From positions 1 through 64,000 of the forward strand of contig NZ_SORO01000004.1 in the NCBI RefSeq assembly GCF_004368965.1: a stretch of DNA of 64,000 bases, in the 5' to 3' direction. Positions 16,592-25,142 of this stretch are shown in pieces (within the stretch, counting starts at the first letter, position 1; every line of letters starts with the position of its first letter). Under the pieces are notes generated by a model that ran no database searches, had not been told where the DNA came from, and saw only the letters and a list, made by a program, of their open reading frames with translations. This stretch comes from Leptospira meyeri. Lineage in GTDB: Bacteria > Spirochaetota > Leptospiria > Leptospirales > Leptospiraceae. The position numbers and the translations under genes are program-made.

Positions 16592-18286
16592 TTATTTTCT
16601 AATAAAAACATAGGCGGCACCGGAAGATACAGCAGAGTTATCCGAACTGGCTGTAGGTCCATTCGTGATTGTATTTTCATTGCTATCTTCTTGGTTTGCT
16701 CCCGCAACAATCGTATCCCCAGAAAGTCCAATTGCAATTCCGAGTCGGTCATCTGGATCAGCATTTGGTGCTTTGAGATATGCATTCAAGGCCCAATTGG
16801 ATCCTGTCCTACCATAAACAAAAATGGCACCAGACCGAGGTGAAGCGTTATCGATGCTGATCGTTGGTCCATTTGTCACTGTCCTCTGGCTACTATCTTC
16901 ATAAAGGACACCGACAGCAATCGTATCCCCCTCGATGGCGAGTGAGGTGCCAAAATATTCGTCTGCTTTTGCGTTTGGTGCTTTGAGATAAGCTTCATGG
17001 GTCCAGGTAGATCCCGTCCTCTTGAAAACATATGCTGCACCTACATTGGTTGCGGAGTTATCGGAACTCGCAGTTTGCCCGTTTGTGATCGTGATCTGAT
17101 TGCTAGCCTCGGCAAAAGCGGCGACAACAATTGTATCTTTATTAATGGCAACATCCTCGCCAAATTGATCGCCAGCATCTGCATTGGGAGCTTTGAGGTA
17201 GGCTTGTTCTACCCAAGTGGAACCAGTTCTTTGGTATACGTATGCGGCGCCAGCACTAGTCGCACCATTATTGCTACTTGCAGTTCCACCGTTGGTAATG
17301 GTTGTTTGGTTACTATCTTCTAGATTGGCACCTGCTACTATGGTGTCGCCTGAAATGGCTAATCCTTTTCCGAAAAAATCTTGGGTTTCTACATTGGAAG
17401 GTTTGATATAAGCCTCTTGGGACCAGGTGGAACCCGACCTATGGAATACATAGATGGCCCCAGAATCTGTAAACGAGTTGTTTCCACTTGCTGTAGGACC
17501 ATTGGTAATGGATGTTTGGTTGCTATCCTCCAAATACGATCCCACGACAATGGTATCACCAGAGATCGCTACAGGAAATCCAAATTGATCACCTGCTTCT
17601 ATGTTAGACGGTTTGATATAAGCTTCTTGGGCCCAAGTGGAACCAGTCCGTTTGAATACATAAACTGCCCCAGCATTTGATGCAGAATTGTCCCCACTTG
17701 CAGTAGGACCATTGGTAATGGTCGTTTGATTGCTATCTTCCAAATTGGCACCAACGACAATCGTGTCTCCATCAATAGCGACGCTGATACCAAATTGGTC
17801 ACTTGCTTCGGCATTGGGTGCTTTGATATATGCTTGTTGGCTCCAAGTGGAACCAGTCCTTTGGAATACATAAACAGCACCCGCTAAACCCAGAGAGTTA
17901 TCGCTACTGGCACCTTCTCCATTCGTAATTGTAGTTTCGTTACTTGCTTCTCCGACAGCTCCGACAACAATCGTATCTCCAGAAATGGCAACAGCATATC
18001 CAAATACGTCACTTGCTTCTGCATTCGGAGCTTTTAGATAGGCTTGGCTTTCCCAAAGTTTGATGGGAGTTTGGATGCGGAAGCCACAATACGGCACTGG
18101 ACCTTGCGCAGAAGATGATAAAAGTAGGGTCGAGAGATAACTGTCAGATCCCGGATCACAGGGATTATTCAATGTTAATCGCTGGCAATTGATCGAAAAA
18201 AAGATTGTGAACAAAGCTAAGATGCTTGGAAGCGAAATCGAGTGAAGTTTGAATTCTGTCATTTTTGTTAATTGCTTTGCATTCAT
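16592..18286 (-). CDS. FG-GAP repeat (seven-bladed propeller) lipoprotein
   Basis: The protein has a signal peptide ending in FFSINC, a spirochaetal lipobox, then seven tandem repeats of about 70 residues. Each has the form AYLKAPNA.A.D.FG..VAI.GDTIVVGA..E.SNQTTITNG then GAAYVF.RTGS.W. The repeated FG-x-AI-GDTIVVGA is the FG-GAP/integrin-alpha propeller signature, and seven units suit a closed seven-bladed propeller. A surface ligand-binding or adhesion role is inferred. Starts are possible at 18286 or 18262 (the latter gives a shorter signal peptide). The ACC/AAC-rich repeat loops are nearly identical, suggesting recent internal duplication. Confidence 0.88.
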   Translation of the reverse strand: MNAKQLTKMTEFKLHSISLPSILALFTIFFSINCQRLTLNNPCDPGSDSYLSTLLLSSSAQGPVPYCGFRIQTPIKLWESQAYLKAPNAEASDVFGYAVAISGDTIVVGAVGEASNETTITNGEGASSDNSLGLAGAVYVFQRTGSTWSQQAYIKAPNAEASDQFGISVAIDGDTIVVGANLEDSNQTTITNGPTASGDNSASNAGAVYVFKRTGSTWAQEAYIKPSNIEAGDQFGFPVAISGDTIVVGSYLEDSNQTSITNGPTASGNNSFTDSGAIYVFHRSGSTWSQEAYIKPSNVETQDFFGKGLAISGDTIVAGANLEDSNQTTITNGGTASSNNGATSAGAAYVYQRTGSTWVEQAYLKAPNADAGDQFGEDVAINKDTIVVAAFAEASNQITITNGQTASSDNSATNVGAAYVFKRTGSTWTHEAYLKAPNAKADEYFGTSLAIEGDTIAVGVLYEDSSQRTVTNGPTISIDNASPRSGAIFVYGRTGSNWALNAYLKAPNADPDDRLGIAIGLSGDTIVAGANQEDSNENTITNGPTASSDNSAVSSGAAYVFIRK

Positions 18287-18381
18287 TTCAATAGGATTAA
18301 AATGATTAACATTTGTTACCAAAAGTCTTGAATTTGAACCAAGTCATGCAAGTATTTTTCCTAGTTTCTAGAAAATGGGTT

Positions 18382-19680
18382 CTAATTTTTTAGCATATAT
18401 TTTAAATTTGCATAAATATGAAATATATCAACCGGAGAAAATTTATCAAACCGAATTGTTGCAATCGTATTTGCCTCTATTTCTAATTGCTCTTTGTTTA
18501 ATTCTCCACCGGTAAAGTCTTTTAATGAACTTTTAAAAAGCCCAAATGACATTTTTGCAAAACTCTTTAAATCATTCACCTGGCTCAAATCAATGAACTC
18601 ATGTGATTGGGACTTGAATTCGATATTCTCTTTATTGATTTGAATGCTTCGTTCCTTTTCACTCAGGTAATATTTGAAAAAGATATTTCTAATCTGCGAA
18701 GATGGTATTTTGATTTTATCCTTTGAATATATAAAGTGATTTTTGTTAAGAATGATTTTGTTTCGCTTCCATCTACTGGAGAACAGAACCAATAGATTGA
18801 TCAAAAATAGTATTAACGAAATCATAAATGCAATGGAGACGAATGCCAAGGAATTTCCTAAGGTATCAAATAATGTTTCTAAATCGATTTGGTTAATGTT
18901 TTTGTTTAATGAACTAAATATGTTTTCCCAAGTTTGTCCTCCTTCTTTGGAAGAGATGGAAACTAAGATCGTTGCAGCAAATCCCAATATTAACATGAGA
19001 ATGACAGAAATTGTGATCCATTTAACTTGTCTTATGGGAGAGTAATTTTTCCAATCGATAATTAATTCATTGCGATTATTTTCCAAATTCAATTGTCTAC
19101 TCCTCAGTTTGTTTATGGGCATAGTATTTTTGGATATATTCATTAAGGATATGTAATTCCTTATGGTTTCAAGGTTCTCTTCTGCGTATCTTGAATCTTT
19201 GGAACCATCCGTTACCTCCCAAACAGTTCCATCTTTTAATCTCATGATTACAGAAGAAAATCGATCTTCAAATAAAGATTTACTTGAACTTGGAGCAACC
19301 TGATAATTTCTAATTGAAAATTCAGAAATTTCCTCGTATGGAACTGAAGCTTTTTTTGCGACTGAACTATTGTGATAAATTTCAACAACGGCCTCATGAT
19401 TATTGAAAACTACCTTTTCGGGAAATTGTCTCAATACTCTCCCTATAAATAAACTCGCTATCAAAAATCCACCACCAATTAGTGAAGAAACAATCATTGT
19501 GAGCAAATAATTTTCAATTTCAGAGTCACTTTTTGGTTCAAAAAATTTAAGCCCAAAATAAGCAACCGTGGCAATCAATATGGCAATGGAACCAATACTC
19601 AGTAAGTACAATCTAGCCTTACCAACGCTTAACCTTTCAATGATTAGTCTGTCCTGTTGAAAATTTAATGTATATTTCAT
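18382..19680 (-). CDS. Four-helix membrane protein with two PH-like halves
   Basis: The family was not recognised. In 432 residues there are two helix pairs (about 25-47 and 62-84; about 218-240 and 275-300). Each pair is followed by a soluble segment with similar layout: VFNNHEAVVEIYHNS..SVPYEEISEFSIRNYQ in the first half and ILNKNHFIYSKDKIKIPSSQIRNIFFKYY in the second. This looks like an internal duplication of a two-helix plus bacterial PH-like unit. The role is unknown. It is transcribed alone, and the upstream 750 bp contain no gene. Confidence 0.65.
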   Translation of the reverse strand: MKYTLNFQQDRLIIERLSVGKARLYLLSIGSIAILIATVAYFGLKFFEPKSDSEIENYLLTMIVSSLIGGGFLIASLFIGRVLRQFPEKVVFNNHEAVVEIYHNSSVAKKASVPYEEISEFSIRNYQVAPSSSKSLFEDRFSSVIMRLKDGTVWEVTDGSKDSRYAEENLETIRNYISLMNISKNTMPINKLRSRQLNLENNRNELIIDWKNYSPIRQVKWITISVILMLILGFAATILVSISSKEGGQTWENIFSSLNKNINQIDLETLFDTLGNSLAFVSIAFMISLILFLINLLVLFSSRWKRNKIILNKNHFIYSKDKIKIPSSQIRNIFFKYYLSEKERSIQINKENIEFKSQSHEFIDLSQVNDLKSFAKMSFGLFKSSLKDFTGGELNKEQLEIEANTIATIRFDKFSPVDIFHIYANLKYMLKN

Positions 19681-20425
19681 TTTATATAAAATTATTGATA
19701 GGTATGTTCAAAGATTATTTAGTCAATTGAATTAATTCCAATTAGTGGGGAATTTTTCTTTCAAATCAATGGTCATTCTGGCTTTATTCAAATGATTCGT
19801 TTTGAACGAGAACTTGGAATACTTTTGGACTTGTCTTCTCAGTCCCGGTTTTTTTAACCATTTGGAAATTTCCTAACTCTTTTTTTATTACCAATCACCA
19901 AGAACACAGTGGGATTAAACTTATAGAAGACATGGTATATGTTAGGTGAGATTAGCTTGAAGGAATGATCACGCCAATGGTAGTCTAAGTAAAAGATTTT
20001 ATTTAAGATCACTGGTGTATGTCCAGTCGCGAAGTGCTGCTGGATCAGCCACGTGATACGAATCGCCAGAGCTTGATTATATTAAAATATTCAAGTTGTT
20101 AACGTGTATCTGTTGATTATAACGTTGTATCTTAACTTATTGTCGAATACAAATGTTTGGGAAAGCCTTATATCGAAAGATGTGAGGCATTTTTTAAATT
20201 TAATTTTTGGTCCGAATGGGAAACTGATTCACGATTTGTTGGAAACTATCTGAAATTATTTGACAATCAGCTCCGTTAATTTGAAATTCAAAAATAAAGA
20301 GTCAAGTTTTGAAATCGATTCCGCATTTTTAGTATTTCCAATCCAACAAGCAACCAATTGTCATCATAAAAGAAATCATCTGACTATTTAGAAATTTGTC
20401 CTAAGTTCGATATAAACTTTAGAGT
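19681..20425. other. Long intergenic region with one repeat and no clear gene
   Basis: The 745 bp contain one copy of a terminator-like repeat (20163-20195). A startless minus-strand open frame at about 19854-20084 has no recognisable similarity. A segment around 20020-20080 is richer in G+C than its surroundings, which may mark remnant coding DNA. Promoters for the flanking divergent genes should lie here but none is distinct. Confidence 0.5.
20163..20195 (+). repeat. Copy B of the terminator-like repeat
   Basis: AAGCCTTAT (20163-20171) and GTGAGGCAT (20182-20190) form an imperfect stem around ATCGAAAGA, followed by a T-run. The sequence is a clear relative of 54-86 in the same orientation. 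With no gene directly upstream on this strand, it is more a repeat remnant than a working terminator. Confidence 0.55.
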
Positions 20426-21037
20426 ATGAGAGTAGACCGCAAAATCACAATCAAAACGAAAGAAAAAGAATTGTTGCGTTTGGATAGAGAACTTTCCAAA
20501 ATTCGAGATGAAATTAATTCTCTGCCTTCGATTGAATTGAAAAAACCTATCTTTCATTCTTATGGATTGGTTTGGTATTTGAAATTACAGACTTCCAAAT
20601 ACAGAGAGGCATATCTTTATATTATTGAAGCGTTTTCGAAAATCAAACGAGTGAAAAATTTAAAAAAAGTCCATCAAATGGAACCAGAGCCAATTATTTT
20701 AGATAAAGGGGAATACCGAACGCTAGTGGCAAAATACCCTGATGCGATTCGTTGGTTTCTCAAACGTAAAAACAAATTCAATGTAACCGAATATATCTTC
20801 AACAAAGTGGAAATTTTAGAAAAGAAATTTGTTAAAGTGATGATCACTCATAGGAAAGAGATCAACCCTAATTTAGAAAGCCGCAAACGTGAGATTGAAG
20901 ATATTATTTATACAAATAGAGAAAATTTAGGTAAATTAGATAATTTATTCGGAAATCGTTATGAATATACTTCCAAATCTTATAAGCTAAAATTGCAGCT
21001 ATATGATTTGATTTATCCGATCCAGATAGAAACTTAA
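20426..21037 (+). CDS. Hypothetical charged protein with coiled-coil start
   Basis: The 203-residue protein was not recognised. It is rich in Lys and Glu, has no signal peptide or membrane helix, and begins with a heptad-like KTKEKELLRLDRELSKIRDEI. A mid-region FHSYGLVWYLKLQTSKYREAYLYIIEAFSKI is helical and aromatic. Continuous frame over 600 bp supports it as real. The ribosome binding site is weak (AGAGT). It stands alone between a long empty region and a convergent gene, so context gives no hint of function. Confidence 0.6.
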   Translation: MRVDRKITIKTKEKELLRLDRELSKIRDEINSLPSIELKKPIFHSYGLVWYLKLQTSKYREAYLYIIEAFSKIKRVKNLKKVHQMEPEPIILDKGEYRTLVAKYPDAIRWFLKRKNKFNVTEYIFNKVEILEKKFVKVMITHRKEINPNLESRKREIEDIIYTNRENLGKLDNLFGNRYEYTSKSYKLKLQLYDLIYPIQIET

Positions 21038-21162
21038 AACCATTGATCGCTTCAATCAATCATGTATTTTGAATTTCTATCTTTCTTACAAATATCGTTT
21101 TATCTGGAAAATAAAAACGTAATTACCTAAACTTTAGTTTTACTTGGTTTAACTCGAGATCC

Positions 21163-21561
21163 TTAGTTCTCCGGACTTTCTACCCACAATGCATGGACTG
21201 TATCAAAAAACTCTTTTACCTTCCGTATCTTACCTTGGTGCAAAGTAAATAGAAAATGATATTGGTTGTTATAATGTTTCCCAGTAGACTTTCTAATTCC
21301 GTGTGATTCGGCAACTAGGCTCACTCGTTCCTCTTCTCCCGTCAGTTCTTTCAAAGTAAACTGGAAGTTCTCAAATGCACGGAAGATCATTTTAAAGCCA
21401 AATGTTATCTTTTTAAAGTCGTAATCGCCTGAAACAGGTATGGTTCCAACAATCCACCAATGTAAGTCATCATCTAATAATTCGAATGCCTCTTTCAAAT
21501 TTCGTTCATTCAAGTGTCTAAAAAAATCGATAACGATTTTTTTGTTTTCATGTACATTCAT
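21163..21561 (-). CDS. SnoaL-like / NTF2-fold protein
   Basis: The 132-residue single-domain protein has the SnoaL-like pattern: NKKIVIDFFRHLNERNLKEAFELLDDDLHWWIVGTIP at the start, then F.LKELTGEEERVSLVAESHG and YNNQYHFLFTLHQGKIRKVKEFFDT at the end. This fold is a small cone-shaped pocket used by cyclases, isomerases and stress proteins; the substrate is unknown. A good ribosome binding site (AAGGA) precedes the ATG. It stands alone. Confidence 0.85.
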   Translation of the reverse strand: MNVHENKKIVIDFFRHLNERNLKEAFELLDDDLHWWIVGTIPVSGDYDFKKITFGFKMIFRAFENFQFTLKELTGEEERVSLVAESHGIRKSTGKHYNNQYHFLFTLHQGKIRKVKEFFDTVHALWVESPEN

Positions 21562-21793
21562 ATGGGGTTCCTTCGTAATGGGTATTTTTTGAAACCAGAA
21601 CTAGAATGGTGATCCGATCGGTCTATTTTGGCGATAGTGCACCCTCTGTCGATCAAAAAGTTAAGTTAAAATATAGCATTCATTTTTGTGGCTTAGGTGA
21701 TTCTTCATAGCACATTCCAATGAATGAGAACGAAAAAAACTTTTGGAAATATTCGAAGATGAAGCTCTTTTTCTAAACCTCTAAACAAACCAC

Positions 21794-22149
21794 TTAATAC
21801 ACTGCGGTTGATATTCCTTTGACAAGGATTTGACCAATTTCCCGAATTTCGAACCAATCATTTAATGAATATTTGCCGACTACTTGTTTGAATAAAGTGC
21901 CAAATATAGTCTTGATTGCATCACCGTTAAACTTATCAATTGCGCCTTTGAAAATAACGTTCGTGATACGATAAGGACGATCATTTAGAAACTAAACAAC
22001 TTCTTCAGCAGATCTCTGTTCTAAGAATTTCATAAAAGATGGGATATCTGAAAAAGAATGGTTATTTCGTTGTTTTCGTCACCATGTTCTAACTGGGCAT
22101 TGTTTTTATAAAACTCACTGACCGACTGTGAAGGAAGATATCGCCCCAC
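21794..22149 (-). pseudogene. Decayed class III adenylate/guanylate cyclase
   Basis: Right after the reductase gene the minus strand reads VGRYLPSQSVSEFYKNN then NNEITILF / FSDIPSFMKFLEQRSAEEVV, stop, FLNDRPYRITNVIFKGAIDKFNGDAIKTIFG, then FEIREIGQILVKGISTAVY. This matches class III cyclases (GRYL; TVLFSDI; RSPEEVV.FLN; GTIDKFIGDAI; VKG). It is broken by a frameshift in a T-run near 22051-22055, an in-frame TAG at 21992-21994, and an internal deletion of roughly 90-100 residues after IFG. Both metal-binding aspartates remain. The frame begins with a GTG overlapping the reductase stop, so it was once in an operon with it. Confidence 0.75.
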
Positions 22150-22874
22150 TAGTCCAGGCCGATCTTTCCATCTGCCCAGTAGGCACGAACTTTTATTTTG
22201 TTAGTTGGGATGCCGGAATTTTTCAAATAGTTTCTGACTTGTTGGATAGAACTTGCCCGTCCGGTTAAAAAAATCTTCGTATCGGAGATCTGTGAGATGT
22301 GGTCCGAAATTTCTTTTGCAATTTTTTGGAGATGTGAACTATCAGGGGATCGTTCTATCATTCTTTGTCCCGTAACTCCTAATTTTTCTAGAGTTTCTTT
22401 ACTTGTTTCTACTGAAGTCAGCTCAAAAAATATATTAGATTTTTTTCCAACTTTGTTTTGCAGAACCTTCGCAATACCAAAAGAAGTTTCGTCGCCGAAT
22501 AGGATGGCATCTCCCTCAAGATTTGAAAAATCCAATGACTCACGAGGGCCAAAAACTTCGCAAGGGTTACCAACTTTTAAGGCATTGATCCAATGGGAAG
22601 CTGGACTTTCATTACGATGATAACATAATAACGAAAGTTTGCCTTCGACTTTATCAACGTTAATGGGAGTGTAAGTACGGTATGTAAAATTTCCGACATC
22701 GATCTGCACTTTGCCACCAGGCACCCATTTTGATTCTTTTAATTTTTTTCCAGACATTTCGATGAGAACAAAAGTGTTCGTTAGCCGTTCTATTTTTGAA
22801 ATTTTGGTTTGGGTTAAAAAAATACTGAAGACGGATTTTAGAATACGTTTGAATAATGAACTTTTTTTCGACAT
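22149..22874 (-). CDS. FAD-binding siderophore-interacting-type reductase
   Basis: This 241-residue protein resembles SIP-family (ferredoxin-NADP reductase-like) enzymes. The FAD region has FTYRTYTPINVDK (R-x-Y-T-P) and HRNESPASHWINALKVGNPCEVFGPRESLDF. The NAD(P) part has ILFGDETSFGIAKVL and ends KVRAYWADGKIGLD, close to the usual SIP ending RAYWRxGK. It probably moves electrons from NAD(P)H to an iron complex or partner protein. The start is the ATG at 22874, which has GGAG 7 nt upstream. A decayed nucleotide cyclase gene follows directly, suggesting a lost signalling partner. Confidence 0.83.
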   Translation of the reverse strand: MSKKSSLFKRILKSVFSIFLTQTKISKIERLTNTFVLIEMSGKKLKESKWVPGGKVQIDVGNFTYRTYTPINVDKVEGKLSLLCYHRNESPASHWINALKVGNPCEVFGPRESLDFSNLEGDAILFGDETSFGIAKVLQNKVGKKSNIFFELTSVETSKETLEKLGVTGQRMIERSPDSSHLQKIAKEISDHISQISDTKIFLTGRASSIQQVRNYLKNSGIPTNKIKVRAYWADGKIGLD

Positions 22875-23020
22875 TTGATTCTCCATTGAAAAGAGCAAAG
22901 GTGTTAAGTGTTACCGATACATTCGATTGCTTATCAGAATACCATTTAATTCTGCCAGTATCAGTTTCCCGATGGAACTGGAATTATATCAAGTCAATAG
23001 CGTTTTTTGATCAATCGCAT

Positions 23021-24061
23021 TTATTTATTTTTATCGATAAACTTCAGGAATTCAGGAGATTGATTCCATTCCTTATAAAATTGACCGTCCTCTTCGTTGT
23101 CATAAAGAATTCGAATATCATAATGTAGTTCTAATGCCTTTTTTAAGAATTCAAACGTTTTGGTTTTATCTTTTTTTGACATATAATGATAAATGGCAAG
23201 GTTGGCATAAGGATAGGGAGACCCTGGATCACAATCCTTTGATTTTTCTAATTCGATTTTTGCTTTTTCCCATTCTGATTTCAGTAAATACACCCAACCA
23301 AGATTGTTATAGGAAATACAACTTTGAGAATTTAGCTGGATGGATTTTTTGAGATCTTGTATCGCTAAATCGTGTTTTTTTAAGTTTGTGTATACGAGTG
23401 CTCTTTTGAAATAGGGGAGGTATTCGTTTGGGTTTAGTTGGATCGCTTTTTCAAGATCATGTATGCCTTTTTTTTCTTCACCTAGCAGATAGTATGCGTA
23501 ACCTCTATTATTCAGCAAGTGATGGTTATTTGGATCTAAGTTTAAACCAGATGAAAAAGCTGTAGTGGCTTTTTTGTAATAACCTTCTTTTAATAATTGA
23601 TAACCATGATTGGAAAAACAATATACTTTATCTTTTGAGTCTTTACAGAGATTAGGATCTAATGGTTCATAATGATCATCAGCTTTTGCATTGGAAGAAC
23701 GAAATTGGTCGCTAATTCCATAGGTGAATGGTGAATTGGATAAAAATCCACTAAACATAAAGCCTCTAAAATCTTTATAATTAACTTCCACCCATTTTGC
23801 TCTAATGTTTTCGATCGTATCTTCTACATCAGTGTACTTCAGTATCGTAACTTCCTTTCCAAAAGGTACTAATGTGATTTTGGCATTGATCTTCCCTGGT
23901 TTTTCTCGGAGGAACAATCCAGATTTAGCAGTAACATAGGCAATACTTTCGTTATATTCTGATTTTTTAGAACTAAACGAAGCACAATTAATCAGTAGGG
24001 CGACAACGAAATAAAGAATAAGAAACAAAAACGATCGCATTGTGTTTGTTTTGCTTTTCAT
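23021..24061 (-). CDS. SH3-like and TPR repeat lipoprotein
   Basis: The 346-residue protein has a signal peptide with lipobox LLINC. A bacterial SH3-like domain follows at about 40-115 (AKSGLFLREKPGKINAKITLVPFGKEVTIL ... WVEVNYKDFRGFMFSGFLS), then about five TPR repeats from residue 150 (for example AFSSGLNLDPNNHHLLNNRGYAYYLLGEE). It probably sits in the envelope and scaffolds or binds peptidoglycan and partner proteins. It is monocistronic. An internal ATG at 24040 would give a shorter signal peptide. Confidence 0.85.
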   Translation of the reverse strand: MKSKTNTMRSFLFLILYFVVALLINCASFSSKKSEYNESIAYVTAKSGLFLREKPGKINAKITLVPFGKEVTILKYTDVEDTIENIRAKWVEVNYKDFRGFMFSGFLSNSPFTYGISDQFRSSNAKADDHYEPLDPNLCKDSKDKVYCFSNHGYQLLKEGYYKKATTAFSSGLNLDPNNHHLLNNRGYAYYLLGEEKKGIHDLEKAIQLNPNEYLPYFKRALVYTNLKKHDLAIQDLKKSIQLNSQSCISYNNLGWVYLLKSEWEKAKIELEKSKDCDPGSPYPYANLAIYHYMSKKDKTKTFEFLKKALELHYDIRILYDNEEDGQFYKEWNQSPEFLKFIDKNK

Positions 24062-24200
24062 ACTAGAATGTATTTTTTTGGCGGATCGAAATTGGTGTCA
24101 ATAGGGAAATGCGAATATAAATTGATGAATTTGGAACGACTGATTAATTACATGGAAGTCCTAAATACTAAATAAGCAAAAATGAAATCAATAGAAACGG

Positions 24201-24298
24201 ACGGCATCGGTAATGCATACTTGCCAAACGAAGCGCTCCCCGGAGTAACCCGACCCTTAAACTTCCAATTTCTGAAGCTCCTATCCCATTGGGAACGC
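24201..24298 (+). repeat. 5'-degraded copy of the structured intergenic repeat
   Basis: The right two thirds (GAAGCGCTCCCCGGAG, ACCCGACCCTTA, CCATTGGGAACGCC) matches the element at 9481-9590, but the GCGTTAGGG start and GGGCTTGGTC core are missing. The left boundary is approximate. It lies between two genes that both run leftwards, after the end of the TMEM175-like gene. Confidence 0.6.
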
Positions 24299-24314
24299 CT
24301 GCATACCAACGTTC

Positions 24315-24989
24315 TTACTTCTTACGCAACAACCACGCCGTAGGGACAAGAAAAAATAAAATGAGAATTCCGAATCCAATGATGCTAAGCCATATATTCA
24401 GAAAAGATAATATGGTAACGAAGGCGTAAATATAAGGGCCTTTGATAAAATGTGAAGTGATTTTTTGGATTTCGATTGGGTTGGATTCTGGATTGAGTAG
24501 TTCTTTCTTTTTGACTCCATACCTCCAGACGAGGTTGAACGGGATCCCTCCGATGGCAATCCAAGCTCCATAAAGAAAGACTGCAAATTTAGCATTTGTA
24601 TCGTTTTGTAACATGTATTCTCCGAGCATTTCAGAGCAGAATGGAATAAAAATTACGTTTAACAAAAGCAGGTTATTTAAGATCATTAGGTTATGATCTA
24701 CGTATTTTACATGTCGGAAGATGGTATGGTGATTTGTCCAGACCACAGTGATGATCATAAAGCTAATAAAAAAACTTAAAAAACTTGGCCATCTTTCTAA
24801 AAGAGCAAAAAGTAAACTGCTTCCCCCAATTTCTTCGGGATGGGGGATTTTGATTTCTAAAGCCATGAGAGTGAGAGCAATAGAAAAAATAGCGTCGCTA
24901 TAAGCCACCATCCTTCCTGATTCAGTGAGAACGGGAGCCGGATTTGTATTTTTTGAAGTAGTTTTCGAAACCTTTTTCTTTGTTGCCAT
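24315..24989 (-). CDS. TMEM175-family (DUF1211) potassium channel
   Basis: The 224-residue membrane protein has about six helices. The first carries the family selectivity signature in RMVAYSDAIFSIALTLMALEIKIPHP (R-x-x-x-[FY]-S-D). TVVWTNHHTIFRHVKYVDHNLMILNNLLLL in the third/fourth helices is also typical. Bacterial members form potassium-permeable channels. The N-terminus is Lys/Thr-rich and soluble. The ribosome binding site AGGTGG supports the ATG at 24989. It is transcribed alone. Confidence 0.87.
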   Translation of the reverse strand: MATKKKVSKTTSKNTNPAPVLTESGRMVAYSDAIFSIALTLMALEIKIPHPEEIGGSSLLFALLERWPSFLSFFISFMIITVVWTNHHTIFRHVKYVDHNLMILNNLLLLNVIFIPFCSEMLGEYMLQNDTNAKFAVFLYGAWIAIGGIPFNLVWRYGVKKKELLNPESNPIEIQKITSHFIKGPYIYAFVTILSFLNIWLSIIGFGILILFFLVPTAWLLRKK

Positions 24990-25142
24990 AGACCACCTAA
25001 ACGTTTATCTACGATGAAATTTTAAGGAAAGAAATTCAATTCATTCCCAGCTTTTCTCAAAAGATTTTGAAGAGAAAATTTGAATTGCAAAAAAAGAAAA
25101 ACCAAGGCCAATCGGTGCAGTTTAGAGGAGAAGGAGAACTGT

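Noticed and set aside
16592..18060. Regular repeats suggestive of a CRISPR or DNA repeat array
   Set aside because: The period is about 210 bp and all units stay in one open frame encoding propeller blades; there are no short identical repeats with unique spacers.
22051..22055. The frameshift in the T-run as a possible phase-variation switch for the cyclase
   Set aside because: The run is only five bases long and the frame is also broken by a stop codon and a large deletion, so slippage could not restore a working protein.
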